Of a DNA stretch of 39,272 bases, positions 1-8,363 are shown in pieces (positions within the stretch are counted from its first letter, which is position 1; every line of letters starts with the position of its first letter). A program made the translations under genes and the position numbers. The notes beneath the pieces are model-generated. The model was not told where the DNA came from. It was given only the letters and a program-made list of their open reading frames with translations, and ran no database searches. The stretch covers positions 1-39,272 of the forward strand of contig CALMUA010000090.1 in assembly GCA_937872775.1 (NCBI GenBank). The letters run 5' to 3'. This DNA comes from an uncultured Ruminococcus sp. (GTDB lineage Bacteria; Bacillota; Clostridia; Oscillospirales; Ruminococcaceae).

Positions 1-930
1 CAACTACAAGCGGTGGATATACAATCAAGCCTGATAAGAAAATTGTATATGCAGACCTTCCTGCAGATGATAAAATGCTCGGCTTTGCATATGAAGATTT
101 CGGTATCGAATCCGGCGAAAAAGTAACAAAAGTTGAAGTAAATATTTCTTCAAGCTCAACTATCGGTAAATGGCAGGGTGCTTTTGGTTCTTCTACAACT
201 GTTGATCCTGAATACTGGACTCAGACTGCTGATATGTCTCAGACAATCTCAGGCAACAGTGGTAAAATTACATGGAATGTAAGTTCTGCTGATTCTAAGA
301 TTATCCAGACTCAGTACGGCGGAGAAGTTAAGTTCGGTGTATGGTGGATCGACTGCGGTACATTTACTATTGATTCTATAACTGTTTATACTGATGCAAG
401 CAGTAGCGCTACTACAACAAAAGCTACAACAAAAGATACTACAAAGGCTACTACAAAGGCTACTACAAAGGCTACTACTAAGGCTACTACTAAGGCTACT
501 ACTAAACCTACATCATCTTCAACTACAAGCGGTGGATATACAATCAAGCCTGATAAGAAAATTGTATATGCAGACCTTCCTGCAGATGATAAAATGCTCG
601 GCTTTGCATATGAAGATTTCGGTATCGAATCCGGCGAAAAAGTAACAAAAGTTGAAGTAAATATTTCTTCAAGCTCAACTATCGGTAAATGGCAGGGTGC
701 TTTTGGTTCTTCTACAACTGTTGATCCTGAATACTGGACTCAGACTGCTGATATGTCTCAGACAATCTCAGGCAACAGTGGTAAAATTACATGGAATGTA
801 AGTTCTGCTGATTCTAAGATTATCCAGACTCAGTACGGCGGAGAAGTTAAGTTCGGTGTATGGTGGATCGACTGCGGTACATTTACTATTGATTCTATAA
901 CTGTTTATACTGACGCAAGCAGTAGCGCTA
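1..930 (+). repeat. Tandem duplication, period 519 bp
   Basis: Positions 1-411 recur at 520-930 with one visible difference (T at 395, C at 914, both silent GAT/GAC Asp). The copies encode the two identical modules and are separated by a Thr-rich linker of ATTK repeats. The left copy runs off the window, so the duplicated unit may be longer. The linker itself is a microsatellite-like run of ACTACAAAGGCT-type units. Confidence 0.95.
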
Positions 931-1211
931 CTACTACAAAGGCTACTACTAAAGCTACTACTAAAGCTACAACCAAAGCTACTACAAAGGCTACCACTAA
1001 GACTACCACTAAGTCACCTTCAACATCTACCGTTAAGGGCGATGTAAACAGTGACGGTATAGTAAGTGCTGCTGACGTAGTTACAATGCTTCAGTCTGTT
1101 GTAGGAAAAGTACAGCTTGATACACAGTCTAAGAGCAATGCGGACCTTAATAAGGATGGAAAAATTTCAATCATTGATGTTATCAAGTTAAAGAATCTTC
1201 TTTTAGGATAA
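3..1211 (+). CDS. Dockerin protein with two near-identical binding-like modules (5' partial)
   Basis: The reading frame is open to the left edge, so the start lies outside the window; the first internal ATG at 75 sits inside a repeated module and is not the start. Visible order: module 1, a Thr/Lys linker of ATTK units, module 2 (same amino acids as module 1), a second ATTK linker, then a C-terminal type I dockerin of about 60 residues with two Ca-binding loops (DVNSDGIVSAAD and DLNKDGKISIID). Each module is about 130 residues, beta-rich in appearance, and carries the motif GEVKFGVWWIDCGTFTIDSI; this suggests a carbohydrate-binding or related adhesion module, but I cannot name the family. In fibre-degrading ruminococci such proteins are secreted and docked to cohesins of a cellulosome. 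No catalytic domain is visible; it could lie upstream of the window. Dockerin assignment is secure, module function is inferred. Confidence 0.85.
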   Translation, partial: TTSGGYTIKPDKKIVYADLPADDKMLGFAYEDFGIESGEKVTKVEVNISSSSTIGKWQGAFGSSTTVDPEYWTQTADMSQTISGNSGKITWNVSSADSKIIQTQYGGEVKFGVWWIDCGTFTIDSITVYTDASSSATTTKATTKDTTKATTKATTKATTKATTKATTKPTSSSTTSGGYTIKPDKKIVYADLPADDKMLGFAYEDFGIESGEKVTKVEVNISSSSTIGKWQGAFGSSTTVDPEYWTQTADMSQTISGNSGKITWNVSSADSKIIQTQYGGEVKFGVWWIDCGTFTIDSITVYTDASSSATTTKATTKATTKATTKATTKATTKTTTKSPSTSTVKGDVNSDGIVSAADVVTMLQSVVGKVQLDTQSKSNADLNKDGKISIIDVIKLKNLLLG

Positions 1212-1240
1212 TATTTAATGAACTAATTTAATACAGATTA

Positions 1241-1280
1241 AAAAAGTGCCGGAGAGAAATTTCTTCTCACGGCACTTTTT
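1241..1280 (+). terminator. Rho-independent terminator of the dockerin gene
   Basis: Stem AAAAAGTGCCG pairs with CGGCACTTTTT, with an inner GAGA/TCTC helix and a T5 run at the end. It starts 29 bp after the stop codon. Confidence 0.85.
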
Positions 1281-1326
1281 ATGTCTGGATTCAGTCGCAA
1301 TTATTTCAATTTTTTATATATAACTT

Positions 1327-1378
1327 AAAAGGAATCTTACAAGTGATAACGTGACCACTTATAAGATTCCTTTTTTTT
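1327..1378. terminator. Terminator between convergent genes
   Basis: GGAATCTTA and CAAGTG pair with CACTT and TAAGATTCC, followed by T8 on the plus strand and a shorter T4 on the minus strand. It lies between the dockerin gene and the convergent lipoprotein gene, so it may act in both directions. Confidence 0.75.
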
Positions 1379-1392
1379 AATTTCAGTATATA

Positions 1393-4300
1393 TTACTTCT
1401 GTTCATCTATATAAATCTTTACTCTGTTCTGTACATTTTCGGCAACCTTTGATGCTTCTGCATTGCCAGCGAAGAATTCTTTTGCTTCCTCATCTATAAT
1501 ATCAATTATTGTTTCATCATAATTTGTATCTGCTTTTATTCCTTTTATAAGAGTCTTCAGCTTTTCCACATTCTCATCATCAATAACTCCTATCTGAATA
1601 GATTCATCACCAACAAAATAGCTCTGCATTACATTTGTCTGTGAATTCTGTGAATTTGCTACCATTTCATCAATTACTGATAATTTTACAGGGAACCCGC
1701 TATCAATTGTTCCGTCAATAAGTGTTTTCTGATAATCATCAAGCAGATACTCTCTTACAAAATCCCATGCAGCATCTTTGTTTTTGGATTTATCAGATAT
1801 GGCAAAGCTTTCGGAAAAATCTATTGATGCAGCAGCCTTTTCACTTGAAGGCATTCCCTTGAACGAAACATCCTCTTTCATATATGCTTTCTGAAGAATA
1901 TTGAAGTCTGTAAAGCCTTCTATATTCTCAAAATCAAGGAGGCATTTATCATTCCAGAATCTCTTTTCATATTCAATTCGTTCCTTCTGCTCCTGGTCAT
2001 TTGTCTTTTCATCGTTTGTTTCATCATTGGAATTGTCTTTTACAAATTCAAGTATTTTAATAAAATCATCATTATTAAAATTACATGTTGAGGCTGAATA
2101 ATCAACAAACTCTGACATTCCTGCACCTATAAACAATCTCAGAAGTTCATCTCTTGTTTTATTGTAAAAAATTTCTTTATCCTTATTGTTTCCGGCAAAT
2201 TCAAGGAACTCAGACAGATTCCATCCACTCTCCTCTCCCACTACAGATTTTTTACCCACAAGGCTTGAAACTACAAAGCTAGGAATTATCTGATAAAGCT
2301 TACCGTCCTTTGAACCTATCTCAAATATGTTTTCAAGATAATCCTCTTTCTTTATCTCATCGTCTTTATCAAGAAAAGTATTTAAATCAGTAATCATTCC
2401 CTTTTTGATATAGGTATCAACATTGAGGCTGTTGTTGACAAGTATAATATCTGGAATGTTTCCGGATATTATATCATTATTAAGCTGCTTTATTCCCTGA
2501 CTTTCATTATCCTCTGTATTGTATTTTGCATAATCGTAAACCTGTATTCTTGATTTATCACTTGATTTATTGAATGCTGTTATTCTGGAAGCTACATCAT
2601 GGCTTACCGAACAGCCGGCCGCAGTAATTACTGACTTATCATTTATCTGTTTAAGCTTTGCATCATCCGCTTTATTAAGCAAAAGAACGGTATCTTCAGA
2701 ATCCATACTCTTTTCATCATATCCTATACAAGCGATACTATCCTTACTTACAACCGCCATATTGTGGAACACCTGACTGAAGTCAGAGTCAAGCCAGTTT
2801 ATTATTTCTTCTGATTTTCCGGTTTCAAAATTATATCCGTACAAAGTAGTTCCGTCATCAATATAAATACTGTAATCTCCGTTTCCTGAATACAGATTTG
2901 TTAAACTGGTTATATTTACACCTTTTAACTCAATAGCTGATCCAAGCTTTCCATCAGAAGCATTTACCTCTGCAAATTCGGTTTTATCATCCTGAGTTGA
3001 ATATTCAGCATAAACTTTTCCGTCATTTGATACTACAAGTGAATTTATGTCTTCTATACTCTTATCAGTATTGCTTACAAGTACTTTTCCTTCGGAATCA
3101 ATAATATAGAGGCAGTATTTATCCGGGAATGAGTCAGATTCAACTATAAAATAACTTCTTTTCTCTGAATCTACAACAAAGTTTGAAACATATGTGCTTA
3201 CATTTCCTGTAAAATCAGGAATGTCAAAATCATTTATCTTGTTTCCCGTGTTATCAACAATATGAAGCTTCAATGTGCATTTCTGTGAATCATCAGAATC
3301 TGCATCTTTGTTTATATCATATACCTCTTCAACATAGTATATATTTTCATCATCTGAAACATATACTGAATTTGTATTTCCGTTTGATGATGTAACTATT
3401 GGAATAGTAGATTCTATTTCTCCGCTTGTATTCATAACAAGCATGTTATACATATTGGCGTCACTGGGAACTGTATATAAAACAACATTTCCGTCATCAA
3501 CAACTACCGCAACTGTACCATTTTTAAAGCCCTGCGGTGCATCATCTGACATAAAGTTATATAACTCCTGTGATTTTCCGTCTGCCAGGTTATATGAGAA
3601 AAGAGCCTCATCCGTATAATAAATAATATTACTTTCATCTGTACCGTTAAAAGCAATCCTTGAATCAGCTATTTCATAACGGTTTACGGTTTCTCCGGAA
3701 GGATTGATTTCATTGACATAACATGTTTTCATTGTATCATCAGTACCGGTAACCATAAGATTGCCATTAGGGCTGACAAAGAAGTTCGTAAGCTGGCCTA
3801 TATCTGTCAGATCAGAAATCTCATACTGTTTTTCAAGGGCACTGTTAAGCTTATAAATAATTGTATTTGATATATCGCCGGTCATAATGTTTACATCTAA
3901 TCTTGCAGTATAGATATTACCTTCTTTATCATTCTGAAGAATCTGATAAAGAGATACTCCTCCGGATCCCTTACCGCATGTATCACCAAGATTAATTCTT
4001 TTGATTTCTTTTCCGTTTACGTCAAATTCAATAAGTTCAGATGTAAAAGACATACCCTTTGAGGACAGTGTAAGAACATACAGATTTCCTTTTTCATCTG
4101 ATGAGAGTCCATATACAACAGTATCAGAATTATCAGAAATTTTTATTGTCTGCTGACATTTTTTATCAGCCCCATGGACATATACAACTGCACCACTCTC
4201 TTCATCAAACGAAGTGGTATAGAATTTTCCGCCGTTATACGATATAGCGGTCGGAAATGTTGACTTTTCAAGCTTAAACTGTTCAATGGATTTATTATTA

Positions 4301-4587
4301 GTATCAAGTTTATAAAATTCTGCCATATTCATATCTGCAACTGACATTCCGTACATATAAAGTTTTTCATTTACAGACTGAATTGAAGATAAATAATCAA
4401 TTCCGTCAGGAATACCCAGATCCTTTGAATCGTAATAATTAGAAATTTCCTTAGCTTCGCTCAGATTAAATTCTGATGAGCCCTTCTTATCCTTTGAGGA
4501 TTTGTTGTTGCACGCTGTCATAGAAATCAGCATTGCTGACGCAAGAAGCAATGACAGCATTCTTTTAAATAATTTTAGTTTTCTCAT
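1393..4587 (-). CDS. Large lipoprotein: propeller-like N-terminus plus solute-binding C-terminus
   Basis: 1064 residues. The N-terminus is a lipoprotein signal peptide: positive MRKLKLFKR, hydrophobic stretch, lipobox ending MTAC with the lipidated Cys at residue 26. Residues about 50-680 contain many repeats of the kind seen in beta-propeller proteins (short strands with D-G-N-x-Y/V turns such as DEKGNLYVLT, SPNGNLMVTG, SNDGKVYAEY). The last 380 residues resemble family 1 extracellular solute-binding proteins of sugar ABC transporters (SGNIPDIILVN, ITDLNTFLDKDDEI, AAWDFVREYLLDDYQKTLI). The usual binding protein is about 400-550 residues, so this is an enlarged form. Start ATG is preceded by AAGAAAGGA. 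No permease or ATPase genes lie beside it, so it is an orphan in this window. Surface location is well supported; ligand unknown. Confidence 0.8.
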   Translation of the reverse strand: MRKLKLFKRMLSLLLASAMLISMTACNNKSSKDKKGSSEFNLSEAKEISNYYDSKDLGIPDGIDYLSSIQSVNEKLYMYGMSVADMNMAEFYKLDTNNKSIEQFKLEKSTFPTAISYNGGKFYTTSFDEESGAVVYVHGADKKCQQTIKISDNSDTVVYGLSSDEKGNLYVLTLSSKGMSFTSELIEFDVNGKEIKRINLGDTCGKGSGGVSLYQILQNDKEGNIYTARLDVNIMTGDISNTIIYKLNSALEKQYEISDLTDIGQLTNFFVSPNGNLMVTGTDDTMKTCYVNEINPSGETVNRYEIADSRIAFNGTDESNIIYYTDEALFSYNLADGKSQELYNFMSDDAPQGFKNGTVAVVVDDGNVVLYTVPSDANMYNMLVMNTSGEIESTIPIVTSSNGNTNSVYVSDDENIYYVEEVYDINKDADSDDSQKCTLKLHIVDNTGNKINDFDIPDFTGNVSTYVSNFVVDSEKRSYFIVESDSFPDKYCLYIIDSEGKVLVSNTDKSIEDINSLVVSNDGKVYAEYSTQDDKTEFAEVNASDGKLGSAIELKGVNITSLTNLYSGNGDYSIYIDDGTTLYGYNFETGKSEEIINWLDSDFSQVFHNMAVVSKDSIACIGYDEKSMDSEDTVLLLNKADDAKLKQINDKSVITAAGCSVSHDVASRITAFNKSSDKSRIQVYDYAKYNTEDNESQGIKQLNNDIISGNIPDIILVNNSLNVDTYIKKGMITDLNTFLDKDDEIKKEDYLENIFEIGSKDGKLYQIIPSFVVSSLVGKKSVVGEESGWNLSEFLEFAGNNKDKEIFYNKTRDELLRLFIGAGMSEFVDYSASTCNFNNDDFIKILEFVKDNSNDETNDEKTNDQEQKERIEYEKRFWNDKCLLDFENIEGFTDFNILQKAYMKEDVSFKGMPSSEKAAASIDFSESFAISDKSKNKDAAWDFVREYLLDDYQKTLIDGTIDSGFPVKLSVIDEMVANSQNSQTNVMQSYFVGDESIQIGVIDDENVEKLKTLIKGIKADTNYDETIIDIIDEEAKEFFAGNAEASKVAENVQNRVKIYIDEQK

Positions 4588-4683
4588 AATTATAATAGTT
4601 CCTTTCTTATTGCGTATATATATTTTTTTTGCCTCTGCCAGAGGCGGGGATAACTTATGAAAGTACTGTGCATCTTTGTGAAG

Positions 4684-5439
4684 TTATACAGTTTTTTTTC
4701 TGTCCTGTATTTTATAGATTACTTTTGCTTCAAGTTTTGATGGAAGAAGTGATGCACCGAATATACCTACATTCATCTTTAAAGTAGGTACTATATAAAG
4801 TTTATTTTTTAATGTCATATCAATTGCATATATAGCAACTGCTCTGCTGTCAGCAGGTTTGAAACTATTTGTAGCACCTGCTCTTTTGTTAAACTCTGTC
4901 TGTACAGGACCAGGGCACAGAATACTTATGGAAACACTGCTTCCAGCCTCCTTAAGTTCTTCATAAATTGCAACTGAAAGACTTATTACATAACTCTTTG
5001 ATGCATAATATGCCGCCATAAGCGGACCTGGAAAAAATCCGGCTGACGAAGCAACGTTTAATATTCTGCCTCTGTTTCTTTGCTTAAAATCTTTCAGAAA
5101 CAGCTTAGTCAGTATATGAAGTGCAGTAATATTCAAGTTTATAAGCTCACATTCCTGTCGGAGAGAAGTTTTATCAAATTCCCCCACAATCCCGAATCCT
5201 GCATTATTGATAAGCAGATCTATTTTTATATTTTTACAGCATTCGTATAGCTTTATAGCATTTTCGGGCTTTGATAAATCAGCAGTAATGACTTTTACTT
5301 TTGTTTTAAGTTCTGATTTTAAGGCAATAAGCTTTTCCTTATTTCGTGCAGTAATAATAAGATCATATCCAAGACTGCTGAGATAAACAGCCATATCTCT
5401 TCCCATTCCTGTACTTGCACCGGTAATTAGTGCTATCAT
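4684..5439 (-). CDS. Short-chain dehydrogenase/reductase (SDR)
   Basis: 251 residues with the classical SDR features: N-terminal Rossmann motif TGASTGMG, the NNAGFG motif near residue 78, the catalytic Ser in the VASSAG segment and the YxxxK pair Y144/K148 in YYASK. The family uses NAD(P)(H) to oxidise or reduce alcohols and ketones; the substrate cannot be told. The frame is open six bases further to a TTG (5445), but AAAGGTGG is spaced properly for the ATG at 5439, so I use that start. It lies 97 bp upstream of the lipoprotein gene on the same strand with no clear terminator between them, so co-transcription is possible. Confidence 0.88.
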   Translation of the reverse strand: MIALITGASTGMGRDMAVYLSSLGYDLIITARNKEKLIALKSELKTKVKVITADLSKPENAIKLYECCKNIKIDLLINNAGFGIVGEFDKTSLRQECELINLNITALHILTKLFLKDFKQRNRGRILNVASSAGFFPGPLMAAYYASKSYVISLSVAIYEELKEAGSSVSISILCPGPVQTEFNKRAGATNSFKPADSRAVAIYAIDMTLKNKLYIVPTLKMNVGIFGASLLPSKLEAKVIYKIQDRKKTV

Positions 5440-5632
5440 ATACAATCCACCTTTACTGTAATAATTTATAACAAAAGATTAATATTTTTTTCACATATGC
5501 TATATTATATCATAGTTATAATAACAAATCAACTATATTTGTTATTAATATTTTGCTGTAATGCAAATTATTAACTGCTGCGCTGTATAATAAAATCTTG
5601 TATATTATTTATACTGATTTTATCTTTAACTC

Positions 5633-5662
5633 TTTACTTTTGTTTATACTGTATGCTATAAT
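5633..5662 (+). promoter_or_regulatory. Candidate promoter of the DRTGG/hydrogenase operon
   Basis: TTTACT (5633-5638), 18-bp spacer, TATAAT (5657-5662) with an extended -10 TG at 5654-5655. It is the best match in the AT-rich gap 5446-5725, which holds no gene. Confidence 0.5.
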
Positions 5663-5725
5663 TATATCATAATTATAATAGATATATATGGATTATTACT
5701 ACATACCTTTAGGAGGCTTTTATTT

Positions 5726-6076
5726 ATGACTGTAAATGATATCAAAGAACTTCTTAATGCTAATGTTCTCTGCTGTGAGGATTATCTGTCCAATGTTGTT
5801 CATACTGCATGCGGATCTGATATGATGAGTGACGTACTTGCATTTGTCAAGGATCAATCTGTCCTGATTACAGGATTGTGTAATCCTCAGGTTATCCGTA
5901 CTGCTGAAATGATGGACATAACATGTATTGTATTTGTCAGAGGAAAAATTCCGGATAGTACTACTATAGATCTCGCAATTGAGCGAAACATACCTGTACT
6001 CTCTACGTCAAGAAAGATGTTTGAAGCATGTGGCATACTATATTCAAAGGGATTAAGCGGAGGTAAAGAAAATTGA
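5726..6076 (+). CDS. DRTGG domain-like protein, first copy
   Basis: 116-residue cytoplasmic protein with the form of the stand-alone DRTGG-domain proteins of Clostridia (alternating strands such as SVLITGLCNPQVIRTAEMMD and CIVFVRGKIPD, then AIERNIPVLSTSRKMFEACG). These are regulatory domains without known enzymatic residues, found repeatedly beside hydrogenase genes and RsbW-like ATPases in fermentative Firmicutes; the ligand is not known to me. RBS AGGAGG stands 8-9 bases before the ATG. Its stop codon TGA overlaps the TTG start of the next gene, so the two are translationally coupled. A second, diverged member of the family is encoded at 8028 in the same operon. Confidence 0.75.
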   Translation: MTVNDIKELLNANVLCCEDYLSNVVHTACGSDMMSDVLAFVKDQSVLITGLCNPQVIRTAEMMDITCIVFVRGKIPDSTTIDLAIERNIPVLSTSRKMFEACGILYSKGLSGGKEN

Positions 6077-6495
6077 CAGATGCTATAAAACTTGAATACA
6101 CTGTATGCAACGATGATTTCACAAGAGCTGGTGAAGCTTCAAGTGATATAAAAGATAAACTTAAAAAAATGGGGGTTGCTCCTGAAATAATCAGAAAAGT
6201 TGTCATTGCAATGTATGAGGGCGAAATAAACATGGTGATACATGCAAATGGTGGCAAAATTACAGTTACAATAACAACAGATAAAATTACAATGGTTCTT
6301 TCCGATAAAGGTCCTGGAATTGAAAATATTGAACTTGCAATGCAGGAAGGTTATTCAACTGCACCTGATAATATACGCTCACTTGGGTTTGGTGCAGGTA
6401 TGGGACTTCCAAATATGAAAAAATACAGTGATTATATGGATGTTCAAACACAACTTGGTACAGGAACAACTGTAACAATGCAGGTAAACCTCTGA
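6073..6495 (+). CDS. RsbW-like ATP-binding protein (HATPase), first copy
   Basis: 140 residues with the GHKL ATPase signature: N-box EGEINMVIHANGG (about 49-61), G1 box SDKGPGIENI (about 76-85) and G2 box GFGAGMGLPNMKK. This is the layout of anti-sigma factor kinases such as RsbW/SpoIIAB, which bind ATP and either phosphorylate an antagonist or hold a partner protein. No anti-sigma antagonist or sigma gene is in the window. The start is TTG at 6073, overlapping the upstream TGA, with GGAGG 9 bases before it; no ATG is placed as well. Family assignment is firm; partner is unknown. Confidence 0.85.
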   Translation: MTDAIKLEYTVCNDDFTRAGEASSDIKDKLKKMGVAPEIIRKVVIAMYEGEINMVIHANGGKITVTITTDKITMVLSDKGPGIENIELAMQEGYSTAPDNIRSLGFGAGMGLPNMKKYSDYMDVQTQLGTGTTVTMQVNL

Positions 6496-6514
6496 TACCT
6501 GTTTAATTTCAAAT

Positions 6515-6564
6515 AAGGGCATGTCCCTTTCTTAACGTGGCAAGGTGCATTATAGATGCACCTT
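6515..6564 (+). promoter_or_regulatory. Two hairpins in the leader of the hydrogenase-like gene
   Basis: The 186-bp gap between the ATPase and the hydrogenase-like gene has two perfect hairpins: AAGGG-CATGT-CCCTT (6515-6529) and AAGGTGCAT-TATAG-ATGCACCTT (6542-6564). Neither is followed by a T run, so they are not ordinary terminators. They may set RNA stability or processing between operon segments; I recognise no riboswitch class. Confidence 0.45.
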
Positions 6565-6681
6565 TGCATTGAGGTATGAGAACTGACTCCTGCCTGAATG
6601 CGAATATGGTACCTGCCATCTGAAAATCAGGGAACATATCGCCTGAGTTATATATTAATACATGTAAGGGAGGAATATATC

Positions 6682-7959
6682 ATGAGTTCAGAATTCTATC
6701 ATTCGGTTCATATTGATGTTGATCTCTGTATGGGATGCATCAACTGCATAAAAAGATGCCCTACGCAGGCAATACGTGTACAGCATGGCAAGGCTAAAAT
6801 TATTAAAGAATTCTGCATTGACTGCGGTGAATGCATCCGTATATGCCCTCACCATGCAAAAATCGCCTCATATGATCCAATTGATGTTATAAAAAATTAC
6901 GAATACACTGTTGCACTTCCAGCTCCGTCACTTTACGGACAATTCAATAATCTTGATGATGTAAATATTGTACTGAGTGCATTAAAGCTTCTGGGATTTA
7001 ATGATGTATACGAAGTAAGTGCAGCTGCTGAAATGATATCGGAAATGTCCAGACACTATATAAGCGAACACCATGACAAAACCCCATTTATCAGTACAGC
7101 TTGCCCCAGTGTAGTAAGACTTATCCGTGTACGTTTTCCAAACCTTATTGATCACTTACTTCCGTTTACGGCTCCGGTTGATCTTGCAGCACAGATAGCA
7201 AGAAAAAAAGCAATGGCTGATACAGGACTGTCCAGTGATAAAATCGGTATTATATTTATTTCACCGTGTCCTGCAAAGGTAACAGCATGTAAGGAACCGT
7301 TAGGCTGTGATATTTCAAATGTAGATGCGGTGGTAGCAATAAAAGATGTATATCCTCTGCTCCTGCCACTTATGAAAACAACGGCACATGATCCGGAAGA
7401 ATGTGCTGTTTCGGGAAGAATAGGAGTAGGCTGGGGCAACAGCGGAGGCGAAGCGGGAGGACTCCTTACTGACAGTTACCTCGCAGCAGACGGAATAGAA
7501 AATGTCATACGTGTTCTCGAAGACCTTGAAGACAGGAAATTTCATAACCTTGATTTTATTGAACTTGACGCATGCAGCGGTGGTTGTGTAGGAGGTGTGC
7601 TCTGTGTAGAAAACCCCTATGTTGCACAGGCAAAACTTAAAAAGCTTTGTAAATACCTCCCTATTTCAAGGAATCACATCGGAAAAACTATTTTAGACGG
7701 TGCAATGCTTGAAAGAAAAATTGAATTCGAGCCTGTCTACAGACTCAGCAAAAATTTTGCTGAAAGTATTTCACTTATGGCAAAGATTGATGAGCTGTGT
7801 TCAAAATTCCCCGGACTTGACTGTGGTTCATGCGGTGCACCTACATGTAAAGCACTTGCTGAAGATATTGCAAGAGGTCTTGCACGTGAGGGGGACTGTG
7901 TTCCTCTCCTTAAAGAATATATCTATAATTTATCAGATTCAATATCACATAATAATTAA
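6682..7959 (+). CDS. [FeFe]-hydrogenase-like iron-sulfur protein (putative redox sensor)
   Basis: 425 residues. Order: two ferredoxin-type [4Fe-4S] motifs (C16/C19/C22/C26 and C45/C48/C51/C55), then a hydrogenase large-subunit domain, then a C-terminal four-cysteine Fe-S domain (PGLDCGSCGAPTCKALAEDI). H-cluster loops are recognisable but unlike the classical catalytic set: TACPSVV for TSCCPxW, SPCPAKVTACKEP for MPCxxKxxE, and ELDACSGGCVGGVLC for ExMACxGGCxxGGG. These cysteines are kept, so cluster binding is plausible. Such forms belong to the less studied [FeFe] groups, often thought to be sensory. Start: the frame is open from TTG/ATG codons at 6598, but GGGAGGA at 6669-6675 points to the ATG at 6682. 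Flanking DRTGG, ATPase and PHP genes support a signalling role. Confidence 0.85.
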   Translation: MSSEFYHSVHIDVDLCMGCINCIKRCPTQAIRVQHGKAKIIKEFCIDCGECIRICPHHAKIASYDPIDVIKNYEYTVALPAPSLYGQFNNLDDVNIVLSALKLLGFNDVYEVSAAAEMISEMSRHYISEHHDKTPFISTACPSVVRLIRVRFPNLIDHLLPFTAPVDLAAQIARKKAMADTGLSSDKIGIIFISPCPAKVTACKEPLGCDISNVDAVVAIKDVYPLLLPLMKTTAHDPEECAVSGRIGVGWGNSGGEAGGLLTDSYLAADGIENVIRVLEDLEDRKFHNLDFIELDACSGGCVGGVLCVENPYVAQAKLKKLCKYLPISRNHIGKTILDGAMLERKIEFEPVYRLSKNFAESISLMAKIDELCSKFPGLDCGSCGAPTCKALAEDIARGLAREGDCVPLLKEYIYNLSDSISHNN

Positions 7960-8027
7960 CTTATGTATAACAATCAGACAAATAATCTCCGGCTGATATA
8001 TGGATTTAATAAATGGAGGAAAAAAAT

Positions 8028-8363
8028 ATGACTGCAGAAAAACTTGCGGAAAAACTTAATTTTAAAATAATCAGCAGCGGAAATATGAATGAAAATACTA
8101 TATCAAAGGTTTTCTGCTGTGATCTGCTCAGTCTTGCAATGAGCAAATCTCCTGCCGGTGCTGCATGGGTAACAGTAATGGGCAACATAAATACCCTTGC
8201 CGTCGCTTCACTTACTGAATCAGCATGTATCATACTTGCTGAAAATACTGAGCTTGATGAACAGTCTGTACAGAAGGCACGGCAGCAAAATATTACTGTA
8301 TTTCAATCTGAATTTCCTGTTTTTGAAACAGCGTTTATGATTGAAAAGCTTATTCATGAATAA
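8028..8363 (+). CDS. DRTGG domain-like protein, second copy
   Basis: 111 residues, same fold class and size as the protein at 5726 but clearly diverged (KVFCCDLLSLAMSKSPAGAA, AWVTVMGNINTLAVASLTES, ACIILAENTELDE, KARQQNITVFQSEFPVFETA). An in-frame ATG at 8013 is unlikely as start because the RBS GGAGGA (8015-8020) lies inside it and is spaced correctly for the ATG at 8028. The stop codon region overlaps the start of the PHP gene by 8 bases, indicating coupled translation. Role presumed regulatory, as for the first copy. Confidence 0.72.
   Translation: MTAEKLAEKLNFKIISSGNMNENTISKVFCCDLLSLAMSKSPAGAAWVTVMGNINTLAVASLTESACIILAENTELDEQSVQKARQQNITVFQSEFPVFETAFMIEKLIHE

Noticed and set aside
394..645. 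Leu/Gln-rich open frame in the linker region
   Set aside because: Out-of-frame reading of the ATTK-coding repeats inside the dockerin gene.
4630..4652. GCCTCT-GCC-AGAGGC hairpin between the SDR and lipoprotein genes
   Set aside because: On the transcribed minus strand the stem is followed by A, not T, so it does not support a terminator.
6598..6681. N-terminal extension of the hydrogenase-like protein
   Set aside because: No RBS at 6598, no homology-like sequence, and a strong GGGAGGA before ATG 6682.
6496..6681. Riboswitch before the hydrogenase-like gene
   Set aside because: Hairpins are present, but no conserved core of a known riboswitch class is seen.
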